A stretch of 64,000 nucleotides of DNA from Bacteroides eggerthii. GTDB taxonomy: Bacteria > Bacteroidota > Bacteroidia > Bacteroidales > Bacteroidaceae. Positions 7,694 to 16,681 of this stretch are shown in pieces. Location of the stretch: NCBI RefSeq assembly GCF_025146565.1, contig NZ_CP102258.1, positions 372,001 through 436,000 of the forward strand, given 5' to 3'. Under the pieces are notes generated by a model, which saw only the letters and a list, made by a program, of their open reading frames with translations, ran no database searches and was not told the origin of the DNA. A program made the translations under genes and the position numbers. The number at the start of each line of letters is the position of its first letter. Within the stretch, counting starts at the first letter, position 1.

Positions 7694-7786
7694 TGTTCAG
7701 AGTAATGAATTGTTCTTCGATACCGGATTACACTCATACTTTGGATTTAGTGGTGGCACTCGGAGGGATACCGAGTGCCTTTTTCT
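7694..7786 (+). ncRNA. rteR: RteR small regulatory RNA (about 90 nt)
   Basis: A promoter ending at 7688 and a strong Rho-independent terminator ending near 7786 define a transcript of about 90 nt directly downstream of exc. RteR of CTnDOT was described as an sRNA of about this size at this place that reduces conjugal transfer by lowering tra transcripts. Between the 5' end and the terminator lies a 17-nt segment (7737-7753, TACTTTGGATTTAGTGG) that is the reverse complement of a motif in leaders of traI, traN, mobA and the adjacent DUF1896 gene; upstream of it CTCA (7734-7737 region) can additionally pair across an AUGAG start. The transcript ends are inferred from motifs. Confidence 0.78.
7755..7786 (+). 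terminator. RteR terminator
   Basis: GGCACTCGG (7755-7763) and CCGAGTGCC (7771-7779) form a perfect 9-bp stem with a 7-base loop, followed by TTTTTCTT. Confidence 0.88.
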
Positions 7787-7822
7787 TCCTTTTTCCAACC
7801 GATTATCCCGTTAATTATCAAT

Positions 7823-7839
7823 CCGCTAAATCCAAAGTA
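7823..7839 (+). promoter_or_regulatory. RteR-complementary leader motif of the DUF1896 gene
   Basis: CCGCTAAATCCAAAGTA ends one base before the ATG at 7840. It is the reverse complement of RteR 7737-7753 apart from one base that allows a G-U pair. Twenty-four bases around it (TCAATCCG to AGTAAT) are identical to the mobA leader. In a transcript reading through rteR, the two segments would pair in cis and mask this start. Confidence 0.7.
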
Positions 7840-8292
7840 ATGAACAACAAGAAGAAAAACGAGGGTCAGACCGACTTTTCCTATTACGGTCTGTACCTGC
7901 TGGACTATCTCCGCACGAACAAGTTTGAACAGGCTGACGACACCGCTTTCATACGGGAACGGGCCGACCGTGCCGCCGAAACGTATGAGAGGGCACGGCT
8001 TGAAGGCTATCCCGCCGATGGTGCGCAGGAACTGGCGATGGACACGCTGCTGCGCGGGCTGCATTATTCCCGTTACGCCATCCTCCGCGAAGTCGTGGAA
8101 AACGAGTTTGCCGATGAAGTGCCGGAAGAGAAGCGTGAAGCCTTTGTCCTGAAACTGCTGCCGCTTGTCGGCAACGTGTTCTCCGTCTATGACCTCTCGG
8201 ATGACAATTTCGCCCTGTCTTCCGATTACGACCTGCTCTACACGGAGCTGACGGGAGCAACCGTCCTTTACTTAGACGAATATGGCGTTTAA
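7840..8292 (+). CDS. DUF1896-family protein
   Basis: 150 residues from [20 protein letters not shown]; the frame is open further upstream but the ATG at 7840 follows the conserved leader motif at the spacing seen for traN. The sequence is acidic and helical with no signal peptide or membrane segment ([20 protein letters not shown]). DUF1896 proteins are a hallmark of Bacteroidales conjugative elements, where they sit just before the large methylase-helicase gene. The stop codon overlaps the start of that gene by 11 bases, so the two are translationally linked and may act together. The function is unknown. Confidence 0.8.
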   Translation: MNNKKKNEGQTDFSYYGLYLLDYLRTNKFEQADDTAFIRERADRAAETYERARLEGYPADGAQELAMDTLLRGLHYSRYAILREVVENEFADEVPEEKREAFVLKLLPLVGNVFSVYDLSDDNFALSSDYDLLYTELTGATVLYLDEYGV

Positions 8293-11200
8293 CCGCAAAC
8301 AGAAACTGCGGGACAACATCGAGGCGATACGGACGGCATTCATCCTTGACAGGGAAAATAGGACAGCGACAACCGAAGAGCGTGCCATACTTCAAAGGTA
8401 CTGCGGTTTCGGCGGTCTGAAATGTATCCTCAACCCTGCAAAGGAACTGACGGATGCCGTCCGGTGGGCGAAATCCGACCTCGAACTGTTCGCCCCGACG
8501 GTGGAGCTGCACAGGCTTATCCGTGAGAACAGCAAGGACGAAACAGAGTACAAGCGGTTTGTGGATTCGCTGAAAGCGTCCGTGCTGACCGCTTTCTACA
8601 CCCCCAAAGAGATAACCGACACCATCGCGGACGTGCTGGCAGATTACAGCGTCCGCCCCGCCCGTATGCTCGAACCGTCGGCAGGTGTCGGCGTGTTCGT
8701 GGATTCCATGCTGCGGCACAGCCCCAATGCGGATGTGATGGCTTTCGAGAAGGATCTGCTCACGGGTACAATCTTGAGGCATCTCTATCCCGACCAGAAA
8801 ATGCGCACCTGCGGTTTTGAGAAAATCGAAAGACCGTTCAACAATTATTTCGACTTGGCGGTGTCCAACATTCCGTTCGGTGACATTGCCGTGTTCGACG
8901 CGGAGTTTCAGCGGAGCGACTCTTTCGGCAGACGCTCCGCCCAGAAAACCATCCACAACTATTTCTTTCTCAAAGGACTGGATGCCGTGCGTGACGGCGG
9001 TATCGTGGCGTTCATCACCTCGCAAGGGGTATTGAATAGCACCAAGACCTCCGTGCGTAACGAGCTGTTCAGTCAGGCCAATCTGGTATCCGCGATACGC
9101 CTGCCCAACAACCTGTTCACGGACAACGCGGGCACGGAGGTGGGCAGTGACCTGATTGTCCTGCAAAAGAACCTCAGCAAGAAGGAAATGTCGCAGGACG
9201 AGCGGCTGATGACCGTGATACAGACGGACACGAAAACCGCCCTGACCGACAACGCCTATTTCATCCACCACCCGGAACGCATCGTGCATACGATGGCGAA
9301 ACTTGACACAGACCCCTACGGGAAGCCCGCTATGGTTTATCTGCACGAGGGCAAGGCAGCAGGCATCGCCGGGGATTTGCGCCGTATGCTCGACGAGGAT
9401 TTCCATTACAGGCTTGCCATGCGCTTGTATTCGGGTTCAATCCGGCAGGCAGGAACGGAAGAAAAAGTTGCCGTTCAAAATAAAGTAGAGCGTCCTGCCA
9501 TAAAATTGGAAACAGTATCCTCGGCGCAGACGGTGGAAACTCCGACAGAAAAGCCGCAACCCGCAGATGAAAAGCCGGAGATAGAACCGCGCCCGCAATA
9601 TTCCGCAGGCGTGCAGCTCACCCTGCTTGACCTCTGGGGGATGACGGAAGAGGTCAGCCAACCGAAAACCTCCAAAAAGAAAAAGACGGTGAAAAAGGCA
9701 GTTACGGCAAAGTCCACTCCGCCCAAACCGAAAGTCACGGTTACACCGACAGCTCCAACTGCAAAACCCGCAATGGAGAATAAGGAGGTGAAAGCGGAGA
9801 ACACCGCCAAGCCTGCCGACCCGGACGACATCTATGCCACACTGGACTGGGATACCAATCCTCCCATCAACGGTTTCTATGAAATGATGATGGGTTTGAC
9901 GCCGGAGCGTAGGAAAGAACTTCGGGAACTGGCAAGGCAGCATAACGAGAAACAAGTGGCGGAAAAGACGGAAGTGAAAGCCGTGCCGGAAACTTCCCGT
10001 GAGCAGCCACGACAGGAGGAAACACAGCCGGAGGCAGTCGCCGCACCTGCCGTTACAGATACCCCATCGGAAGCGGTGGGGACTTTCCTTTTCCCCGACA
10101 TCGAAGCGGAAAAGCCGAAGGAGGAAGTCGTGGACCTTTCTCCGCGTGCCTACCACCGCACGCCGGAGATGCACCTGCGCGAAGGGTCGCTGGTGGCTGA
10201 CCGGGGGCGTCATAACATCGGCTACCTGAAAGACATCACGCCATACGGGGCGACATTCCAGCCGCTCGACCTGAAAGGATACCAGAAGGAAAAGGCGTTG
10301 TTGTATGTGTCGCTGCGTGACGCCTACGAGCGTCTGTACCGTTATGAATCGCTCCGGCGCGAGGCAAATGTTCCGTGGCGAGAGCATCTGAATACCTGTT
10401 ACGATGAGTTTGTCATGCGCTACGGCAACCTCAACGCCAAGCAGAACGTGAAGTTAGTGATGATGGATGCGGGCGGGCGCGACATCCTTTCGCTGGAACG
10501 GATGGAAAACGGAAAGTTCGTCAAGGCGGACATCTTCGAGCATCCTGTTTCCTTCGCGGTGGAGAGCCATGCCAACGTAGGCTCTCCCGAAGAAGCCCTG
10601 TCTGCGTCGCTCAACAAATATGGTACGGTCAATCTCGACTATATGCGGGAGATAACCGACAGCACGGCGGAGGATTTGCTCACTGCCCTGCAAGGGCGCA
10701 TCTACTACAATCCGCTCGTGACCGGTTACGAAATCAAAGACCGTTTCATCGCCGGAAATGTCATAGAGAAAGCGGAACGCATAGAGGCATGGATGGGTGA
10801 CAATCCCGAAAATGAGCGTATGCCGGAGGTGAAGCAGGCGTTGGAGGCTCTGAAAGATGCCGAGCCGCAGCGCATCGCCTTCGAGGATCTGGACTTCAAT
10901 TTCGGGGAACGCTGGATTCCGACGGGTGTCTATGCCGCCTACATGAGCCGGCTGTTCGACACGGAGGTGAAAATCGCCTATTCCGCAAGCATGGACGAGT
11001 TTTCGGTGGTGTGCGGCTACCGCACCATGAAAATCACGGACGAGTTTCTGGTGAAGGGGTATTACCGGAACTATGACGGTATGCACCTCCTAAAACACGC
11101 CCTGCACAACACCTGCCCTGACATGATGAAGTCCATCGGCAAGGACGAGCATGGCAACGACATCAAGATGCGCGACAGCGAGGGAATACAACTCGCCAAC

Positions 11201-14098
11201 GCCAAGATTGACGAGATACGAAACGGCTTCTCCGAATGGCTCGAAGAGCAGTCGCCGCAGTTCAAGGAGCGGCTTGTGACGATGTATAACCGCAAGTTCA
11301 ACTGTTTCGTGCGCCCGCGCTACGACGGCTCCCATCAGACCTTTCCCGACCTCAACCTGAAAGGGCTGGCAAGCCGGGGTATCAAGAGCGTCTATCCCTC
11401 ACAGATGGATTGCGTCTGGATGTTGAAACAGAACGGCGGCGGAATTTGCGACCACGAGGTGGGAACCGGTAAGACGCTGATAATGTGCATCGCCGCGCAT
11501 GAGATGAAGCGTCTGAATTTGGCACACAAGCCGATGATTATCGGGCTGAAAGCCAACGTTGCGGAGATTGCAGCCACCTATCAGGCGGCATATCCCAACG
11601 CACGTATTCTGTACGCTTCGGAGAAGGACTTTTCGACCGCCAACCGTGTGCGCTTCTTCAATAATATAAAGAACAACGACTACGATTGCGTCATCATGTC
11701 GCACGACCAGTTCGGCAAGATACCGCAGTCGCCGGAATTGCAGCAGCGCATCCTGCAAGCAGAGCTTGACACGGTGGAGGAAAACCTCGAAGTGCTACGG
11801 CAGCAGGGAAAGAACGTGTCGCGGGCGATGCTGAAAGGATTGGAGAAGCGCAAGCACAACCTTGAAGCGAAGCTGGAGAAGGTGGAACACGCCATAAAGT
11901 CACGCACGGACGACGTGGTGGATTTCAAGCAGATGGGCATCGACCACATCTTCATAGATGAGAGCCACCAGTTCAAGAATCTGACTTTCAACACGCGCCA
12001 CGACCGTGTGGCGGGATTGGGAAACAGCGAGGGAAGCCAGAAGGCACTTAACATGCTCTTTGCCATACGCACCATACAGGAGCGCACAGGAAAAGACTTG
12101 GGTGCGACCTTCCTCTCCGGCACGACTATCAGCAACTCACTGACTGAATTGTACCTGCTGTTCAAGTACCTGCGCCCGAAGGAGCTGGAACGGCAGGACA
12201 TAAGGTGTTTCGACGCTTGGGCGGCGATATTTGCCAAGAAGACGACGGATTTTGAATTTAACGTGACGAACAATGTGGTCCAGAAGGAGCGTTTCCGCTA
12301 CTTCATCAAAGTGCCGGAGCTTGCCGCCTTCTATAATGAAATCACGGACTACCGCACGGCGGAGGATGTGGGCGTTGACCGTCCTGCCAAGAACGAGATA
12401 CTGCACCATATACCGCCCACGCCGGAACAGGAGGACTTCATACAGAAACTGATGCAGTTCGCCAAGACGGGCGATGCCACCTTGTTGGGCAGGCTGCCGC
12501 TTTCGGAAACGGAAGAAAAGGCGAAGATGCTCATCGCCACGGACTATGCCCGGAAAATGGCACTCGACATGCGCATGATAGACCCGAATTACGAAGATCA
12601 TCCCGACAACAAAGCGAGTCACTGTGCCAAGATGATCGCGGAGTATTATCAAAAATACGACGCCCAGAAAGGCACGCAGTTCGTTTTCTCTGATTTGGGG
12701 ACATACCAGCCGGGCGACGGGTGGAACGTCTATTCGGAAATCAAGCGCAAACTGACGGAGGACTACGGTATACCGCCAAGCGAGGTGCGCTTCATTCAGG
12801 AGTGCAAGACCGACAAGGCGCGGAAGGCGGTGATAGACGCCATGAACGCCGGGACGGTGCGTGTGCTGTTCGGCTCTACCTCTATGCTCGGAACGGGTGT
12901 GAACGCCCAGAAACGGTGTGTGGCTATCCATCATCTCGATACGCCGTGGCGACCGTCCGACTTGCAACAGCGTGACGGACGCGGAGTTAGGGCAGGTAAT
13001 GAGATTGCCAAACATTTCGCCGGGAACAACGTGGATGTAATCATCTACGCGGTGGAGAAGTCACTGGACAGCTACAAGTTCAACCTCCTGCACTGCAAGC
13101 AGACTTTCATAAGCCAGCTCAAAAGCGGTGCGATGGGTGCGCGTACCATCGACGAGGGGGCAATGGACGAAAAATCGGGCATGAATTTCTCGGAATACAT
13201 GGCGTTGCTCTCCGGCAATACCGACCTGTTGGACAAGGCGAAACTGGAAAAGCGGATCGCATCGCTCGAAGGGGAACGCAAGTCGTTCAACAAGGGCAAG
13301 CGTGATTCGGAGTTCAAGCTGGAGTCAAAGACCGGCGAGTTGCGCAACAACACGGCTTTCATAGATGCCATGACGGAGGACTGGAACCGCTTCCTGTCGG
13401 TGGTGCAGACCGACAAGGAGGGCAACCGCCTTAATATAATAAAGGTGGACGGAGTGGATTCCGCCGATGAGAAGGTCATCGGAAAGCGTTTGCAGGAGAT
13501 AGCCAAGAATGCCACGACCGGAGGGTTGTACACGCAGGTCGGTGAACTTTACGGTTTTCCGATAAAGGTGGTGAGCGAAAGGATACTCAAAGAGGGATTG
13601 GAGTTCACCGACAACCGCTTCGTGGTCGAGGGGAACTACAAGTACACCTACAACAACGGGCATCTGGCGATGGCTGACCCGTTGGCCGCCGCCCGCAACT
13701 TCCTCAACGCGATGGAGAGGATACCCTCCATCATCGACCAGTACAAGGCGAAGAACGAGGTGCTGGAGATGGAGATACCGCAGTTACAGGAGATAGCGGG
13801 TAAGGTGTGGAAGAAGGAGGACGAGCTGAAGCAGTTGAAGTCCGAACTTGCCGCCCTTGACCGAAAAATTCAGCTGGAGCTTGCGCCACCCACGCCCGAA
13901 GTCGCAGAAAAGGAGAATGAAGGGCAACAGCTCAAGCCGGAAGCGGAAGATGTGAGGAACAGGCAGGCGCAATATCCCGAAAATGCACCGCCGCAGATAC
14001 GCAGTCCGGCGGATAGTATCGTTGCCAACCATGTCATAATCGGGCGTCCGGGACTGTATGCCAAGGAGGAAACCCGGTCCAAAGGATTGAAAATATAA
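8282..14098 (+). CDS. Giant N6-adenine methylase-SNF2-type helicase fusion (DarB-like)
   Basis: 1938 residues. Residues about 85-330 form an N6-adenine methyltransferase domain: SAM-binding [15 protein letters not shown] and the catalytic motif NIPFG at 196-200. A proline/lysine-rich linker (about 380-620) follows, then a region with a [16 protein letters not shown] segment near 650. The helicase part has Walker A EVGTGKT (about 1057) and DESH (about 1226), then SGTTISNS, and a C-terminal helicase lobe with [10 protein letters not shown] and QQRDGRGVR. The tail is coiled coil. Similar fusions occur in phage P1 DarB, an antirestriction protein, and widely in Bacteroidales ICEs. A role in protecting entering DNA is inferred. 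It overlaps the DUF1896 gene and no gene follows before tetQ. Confidence 0.88.
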   Translation: MAFNRKQKLRDNIEAIRTAFILDRENRTATTEERAILQRYCGFGGLKCILNPAKELTDAVRWAKSDLELFAPTVELHRLIRENSKDETEYKRFVDSLKASVLTAFYTPKEITDTIADVLADYSVRPARMLEPSAGVGVFVDSMLRHSPNADVMAFEKDLLTGTILRHLYPDQKMRTCGFEKIERPFNNYFDLAVSNIPFGDIAVFDAEFQRSDSFGRRSAQKTIHNYFFLKGLDAVRDGGIVAFITSQGVLNSTKTSVRNELFSQANLVSAIRLPNNLFTDNAGTEVGSDLIVLQKNLSKKEMSQDERLMTVIQTDTKTALTDNAYFIHHPERIVHTMAKLDTDPYGKPAMVYLHEGKAAGIAGDLRRMLDEDFHYRLAMRLYSGSIRQAGTEEKVAVQNKVERPAIKLETVSSAQTVETPTEKPQPADEKPEIEPRPQYSAGVQLTLLDLWGMTEEVSQPKTSKKKKTVKKAVTAKSTPPKPKVTVTPTAPTAKPAMENKEVKAENTAKPADPDDIYATLDWDTNPPINGFYEMMMGLTPERRKELRELARQHNEKQVAEKTEVKAVPETSREQPRQEETQPEAVAAPAVTDTPSEAVGTFLFPDIEAEKPKEEVVDLSPRAYHRTPEMHLREGSLVADRGRHNIGYLKDITPYGATFQPLDLKGYQKEKALLYVSLRDAYERLYRYESLRREANVPWREHLNTCYDEFVMRYGNLNAKQNVKLVMMDAGGRDILSLERMENGKFVKADIFEHPVSFAVESHANVGSPEEALSASLNKYGTVNLDYMREITDSTAEDLLTALQGRIYYNPLVTGYEIKDRFIAGNVIEKAERIEAWMGDNPENERMPEVKQALEALKDAEPQRIAFEDLDFNFGERWIPTGVYAAYMSRLFDTEVKIAYSASMDEFSVVCGYRTMKITDEFLVKGYYRNYDGMHLLKHALHNTCPDMMKSIGKDEHGNDIKMRDSEGIQLANAKIDEIRNGFSEWLEEQSPQFKERLVTMYNRKFNCFVRPRYDGSHQTFPDLNLKGLASRGIKSVYPSQMDCVWMLKQNGGGICDHEVGTGKTLIMCIAAHEMKRLNLAHKPMIIGLKANVAEIAATYQAAYPNARILYASEKDFSTANRVRFFNNIKNNDYDCVIMSHDQFGKIPQSPELQQRILQAELDTVEENLEVLRQQGKNVSRAMLKGLEKRKHNLEAKLEKVEHAIKSRTDDVVDFKQMGIDHIFIDESHQFKNLTFNTRHDRVAGLGNSEGSQKALNMLFAIRTIQERTGKDLGATFLSGTTISNSLTELYLLFKYLRPKELERQDIRCFDAWAAIFAKKTTDFEFNVTNNVVQKERFRYFIKVPELAAFYNEITDYRTAEDVGVDRPAKNEILHHIPPTPEQEDFIQKLMQFAKTGDATLLGRLPLSETEEKAKMLIATDYARKMALDMRMIDPNYEDHPDNKASHCAKMIAEYYQKYDAQKGTQFVFSDLGTYQPGDGWNVYSEIKRKLTEDYGIPPSEVRFIQECKTDKARKAVIDAMNAGTVRVLFGSTSMLGTGVNAQKRCVAIHHLDTPWRPSDLQQRDGRGVRAGNEIAKHFAGNNVDVIIYAVEKSLDSYKFNLLHCKQTFISQLKSGAMGARTIDEGAMDEKSGMNFSEYMALLSGNTDLLDKAKLEKRIASLEGERKSFNKGKRDSEFKLESKTGELRNNTAFIDAMTEDWNRFLSVVQTDKEGNRLNIIKVDGVDSADEKVIGKRLQEIAKNATTGGLYTQVGELYGFPIKVVSERILKEGLEFTDNRFVVEGNYKYTYNNGHLAMADPLAAARNFLNAMERIPSIIDQYKAKNEVLEMEIPQLQEIAGKVWKKEDELKQLKSELAALDRKIQLELAPPTPEVAEKENEGQQLKPEAEDVRNRQAQYPENAPPQIRSPADSIVANHVIIGRPGLYAKEETRSKGLKI

Positions 14099-14123
14099 CC
14101 TAAGGAATTTTATCTGAAGTATT

Positions 14124-14223
14124 AATAAGGGCTATCCCAAAAGGTCTAAAAGTAAATTTTATCCTTTCTGCAAGTATCTATAGGATGGCAACTGCATTTT
14201 TTTCTTTTTGGGCAGCCCTTATT
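14124..14223. repeat. 100-bp MITE-like inverted-repeat element
   Basis: The left end AATAAGGGCTATCCCAAAAG (14124-14143) and the right end CTTTTTGGGCAGCCCTTATT (14204-14223) are about 20-bp imperfect inverted repeats; including flanking TTAA-type bases the palindrome is longer. There is no coding capacity inside. It could be a non-autonomous IS remnant or a large terminator for the methylase-helicase gene 26 bases upstream. Confidence 0.55.
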
Positions 14224-14590
14224 AAAATTTATTCTTATTTTAGGTTATATACATTCATGTCCATTTATGTAAAAAATTCCTGCTGACCTTGTTTATGTCT
14301 TGTCAGTCACCATTTGCAAAACCATATTTGACCCTCAAAGAGGCTGAATTTGATAAGTAACTTGCTACATACTCATAATAAGGAGCTAAATAGAACACGA
14401 ATGGGAAATACACAAATGCTAAACTAAAGAAGATATTGGCCAAAATAAACGCTATACCGAGAGAGAAACTTGATTTTTCAACTTCCTAAAACGGTGTTGT
14501 TCAAACATTTCTACTTATTTGTACTTGCCAGTTGAACCTACGCTTCCCTAATAAAATGTCTATGGTAAAAAGTTAAAAAATCCTCCCACT
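14224..14590. other. Non-coding stretch upstream of the tetQ promoter
   Basis: About 370 bases of AT-rich DNA without a convincing reading frame, tRNA or strong hairpin. Base composition differs from the GC-richer methylase-helicase gene and resembles tetQ, so it probably travelled with tetQ. Nothing else is seen. Confidence 0.5.
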
Positions 14591-14621
14591 TTTGTTAGAT
14601 ATATTTTTTTGTGTAATTTTG
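14591..14621 (+). promoter_or_regulatory. tetQ-rteA-rteB operon promoter
   Basis: TTTG (14591-14594) and TAATTTTG (14614-14621) are separated by 19 bases, a full match to the Bacteroides -33/-7 consensus. Transcription would start near 14628, leaving a leader of about 128 bases before the tetQ ATG. Confidence 0.82.
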
Positions 14622-14627
14622 TAATCG

Positions 14628-14755
14628 TTATGCGGCAGTAATAATATACATATTAATACGAGTTAGTAATCCTGTAGTTCTCATATGCTACGAGGAGGTA
14701 TTAAAAGGTGCGTTTCGACAATGCATCTACTGTAGTATATTATTGCTTAATCCAA
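14628..14755 (+). promoter_or_regulatory. tetQ translational attenuator leader
   Basis: The leader contains a strong GAGGAGG (14691-14697) and small reading frames, ATG at 14685 (16 codons) and ATG at 14721 (4 codons), both ending at 14735. TCATATGCTAC (14681-14691) can pair with GTAGTATATTA (14732-14742), closing a hairpin round the leader frames just upstream of tetQ. Published work shows tetracycline control of this operon by translational attenuation involving a very short leader peptide. Which of the frames is translated cannot be decided here. Confidence 0.6.
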
Positions 14756-16681
14756 ATGAATATTATAAATTTAGGAATTCTTGCTCACATTGATGCAGGA
14801 AAAACTTCCGTAACCGAGAATCTGCTGTTTGCCAGTGGAGCAACGGAAAAGTGCGGCCGTGTGGATAATGGTGACACCATAACGGACTCTATGGATATAG
14901 AGAAACGTAGAGGAATTACTGTCCGGGCTTCTACGACATCTATTATCTGGAATGGAGTGAAATGCAATATCATTGACACTCCGGGACACATGGATTTTAT
15001 TGCGGAAGTGGAGCGGACATTCAAAATGCTTGATGGAGCAGTCCTCATCTTATCCGCAAAGGAAGGCATACAAGCGCAGACAAAGTTGCTGTTCAGTACT
15101 TTACAAAAGCTGCAAATCCCGACAATTATATTTATCAATAAGATTGACCGTGCCGGTGTGAATTTGGAGCGTTTGTATATGGATATAAAAACAAATCTGT
15201 CGCAAGATGTCCTGTTTATGCAAACTGTTGTCGATGGATCGGTTTATCCGGTTTGCTCCCAAACATATATAAAGGAAGAATACAAAGAATTTGTATGCAA
15301 CCATGACGACGATATATTAGAACGATATTTGGCGGATAGCGAAATTTCACCGGCTGATTATTGGAATACGATAATCGCTCTTGTGGCAAAAGCCAAAGTC
15401 TATCCGGTGCTACATGGATCAGCAATGTTCAATATCGGTATCAATGAGTTGTTGGACGCCATTTCTTCTTTTATACTTCCTCCGGCATCAGTCTCAAACA
15501 GACTTTCAGCTTATCTCTATAAGATAGAGCATGACCCCAAAGGGCATAAAAGAAGTTTTCTTAAAATAATTGACGGAAGTCTGAGACTTCGAGACGTTGT
15601 AAGAATCAACGATTCGGAAAAATTCATCAAGATTAAAAATCTAAAGACTATTTATCAGGGCAGAGAGATAAATGTTGATGAAGTGGGTGCCAATGATATC
15701 GCGATTGTAGAAGATATAGAAGATTTTCGAATCGGAGATTATTTAGGTGCTAAACCTTGTTTGATTCAAGGATTATCTCATCAGCATCCCGCTCTCAAAT
15801 CCTCCGTCCGGCCAAATAAGCCCGAAGAGAGAAGCAAGGTGATATCCGCTCTGAATACATTGTGGATTGAAGACCCGTCTTTGTCCTTTTCCATAAACTC
15901 ATATAGTGATGAATTGGAAATCTCGTTATATGGTTTGACCCAAAAGGAAATCATACAGACATTGCTGGAAGAACGATTTTCCGTAAAGGTCCATTTTGAT
16001 GAGATCAAGACTATCTACAAAGAACGACCTATAAAAAAGGTCAATAAGATTATTCAGATCGAAGTACCACCCAACCCTTACTGGGCCACAATAGGGCTGA
16101 CTCTTGAACCCTTACCGTTAGGGGCAGGGTTGCAAATCGAAAGTGACATCTCCTATGGTTATCTGAACCATTCTTTTCAAAATGCCGTTTTTGAAGGGAT
16201 TCGTATGTCTTGCCAATCTGGTTTACATGGATGGGAAGTGACAGATCTGAAAGTAACTTTTACTCAAGCCGAGTATTATAGCCCGGTAAGTACACCTGCT
16301 GATTTCAGACAGCTGACCCCTTATGTCTTCAGGCTGGCTTTGCAACAGTCAGGTGTGGACATTCTCGAACCGATGCTCTGTTTTGAGTTGCAGATACCCC
16401 AAGTAGCGAGTTCCAAAGCTATTACAGATTTGCAAAAACTGATGTCTGAGATTGAAGACATCAGTTGTAATAATGAGTGGTGTCATATTAAAGGGAAAGT
16501 TCCATTAAATACAAGTAAAGACTATGCCTCAGAAGTAAGTTCGTACACTAAGGGCTTAGGCATTTTTATGGTTAAGCCATGTGGGTATCAAATAACAAAA
16601 GACGGTTATTCTGATAATATCCGCATGAACGAAAAAGATAAACTTTTATTCATGTTCCAAAAATCAATGTCATTAAAATAA
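14756..16681 (+). CDS. tetQ: Tetracycline resistance ribosomal protection protein TetQ
   Basis: 641 residues from [18 protein letters not shown]. An EF-G-like GTPase: G1 AHIDAGKT, G2 region [11 protein letters not shown]3 DTPGH and G4 NKID are all visible near the N-terminus, followed by domains II to V of EF-G type. The protein binds tetracycline-stalled ribosomes in the cytoplasm and releases the drug. An alternative in-frame GTG at 14708, 11 bases after a strong GAGGAGG, would give 657 residues; both forms appear in the literature, and the leader-based regulation favours the ATG. Its stop overlaps the rteA start by one base. The lower GC compared with the flanking genes points to separate acquisition. 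Confidence 0.97.

Noticed and set aside
7949..9406. Long minus-strand open frame opposite DUF1896 and the methylase-helicase
   Set aside because: It overlaps conserved methylase motifs on the plus strand and shows no domain of its own.
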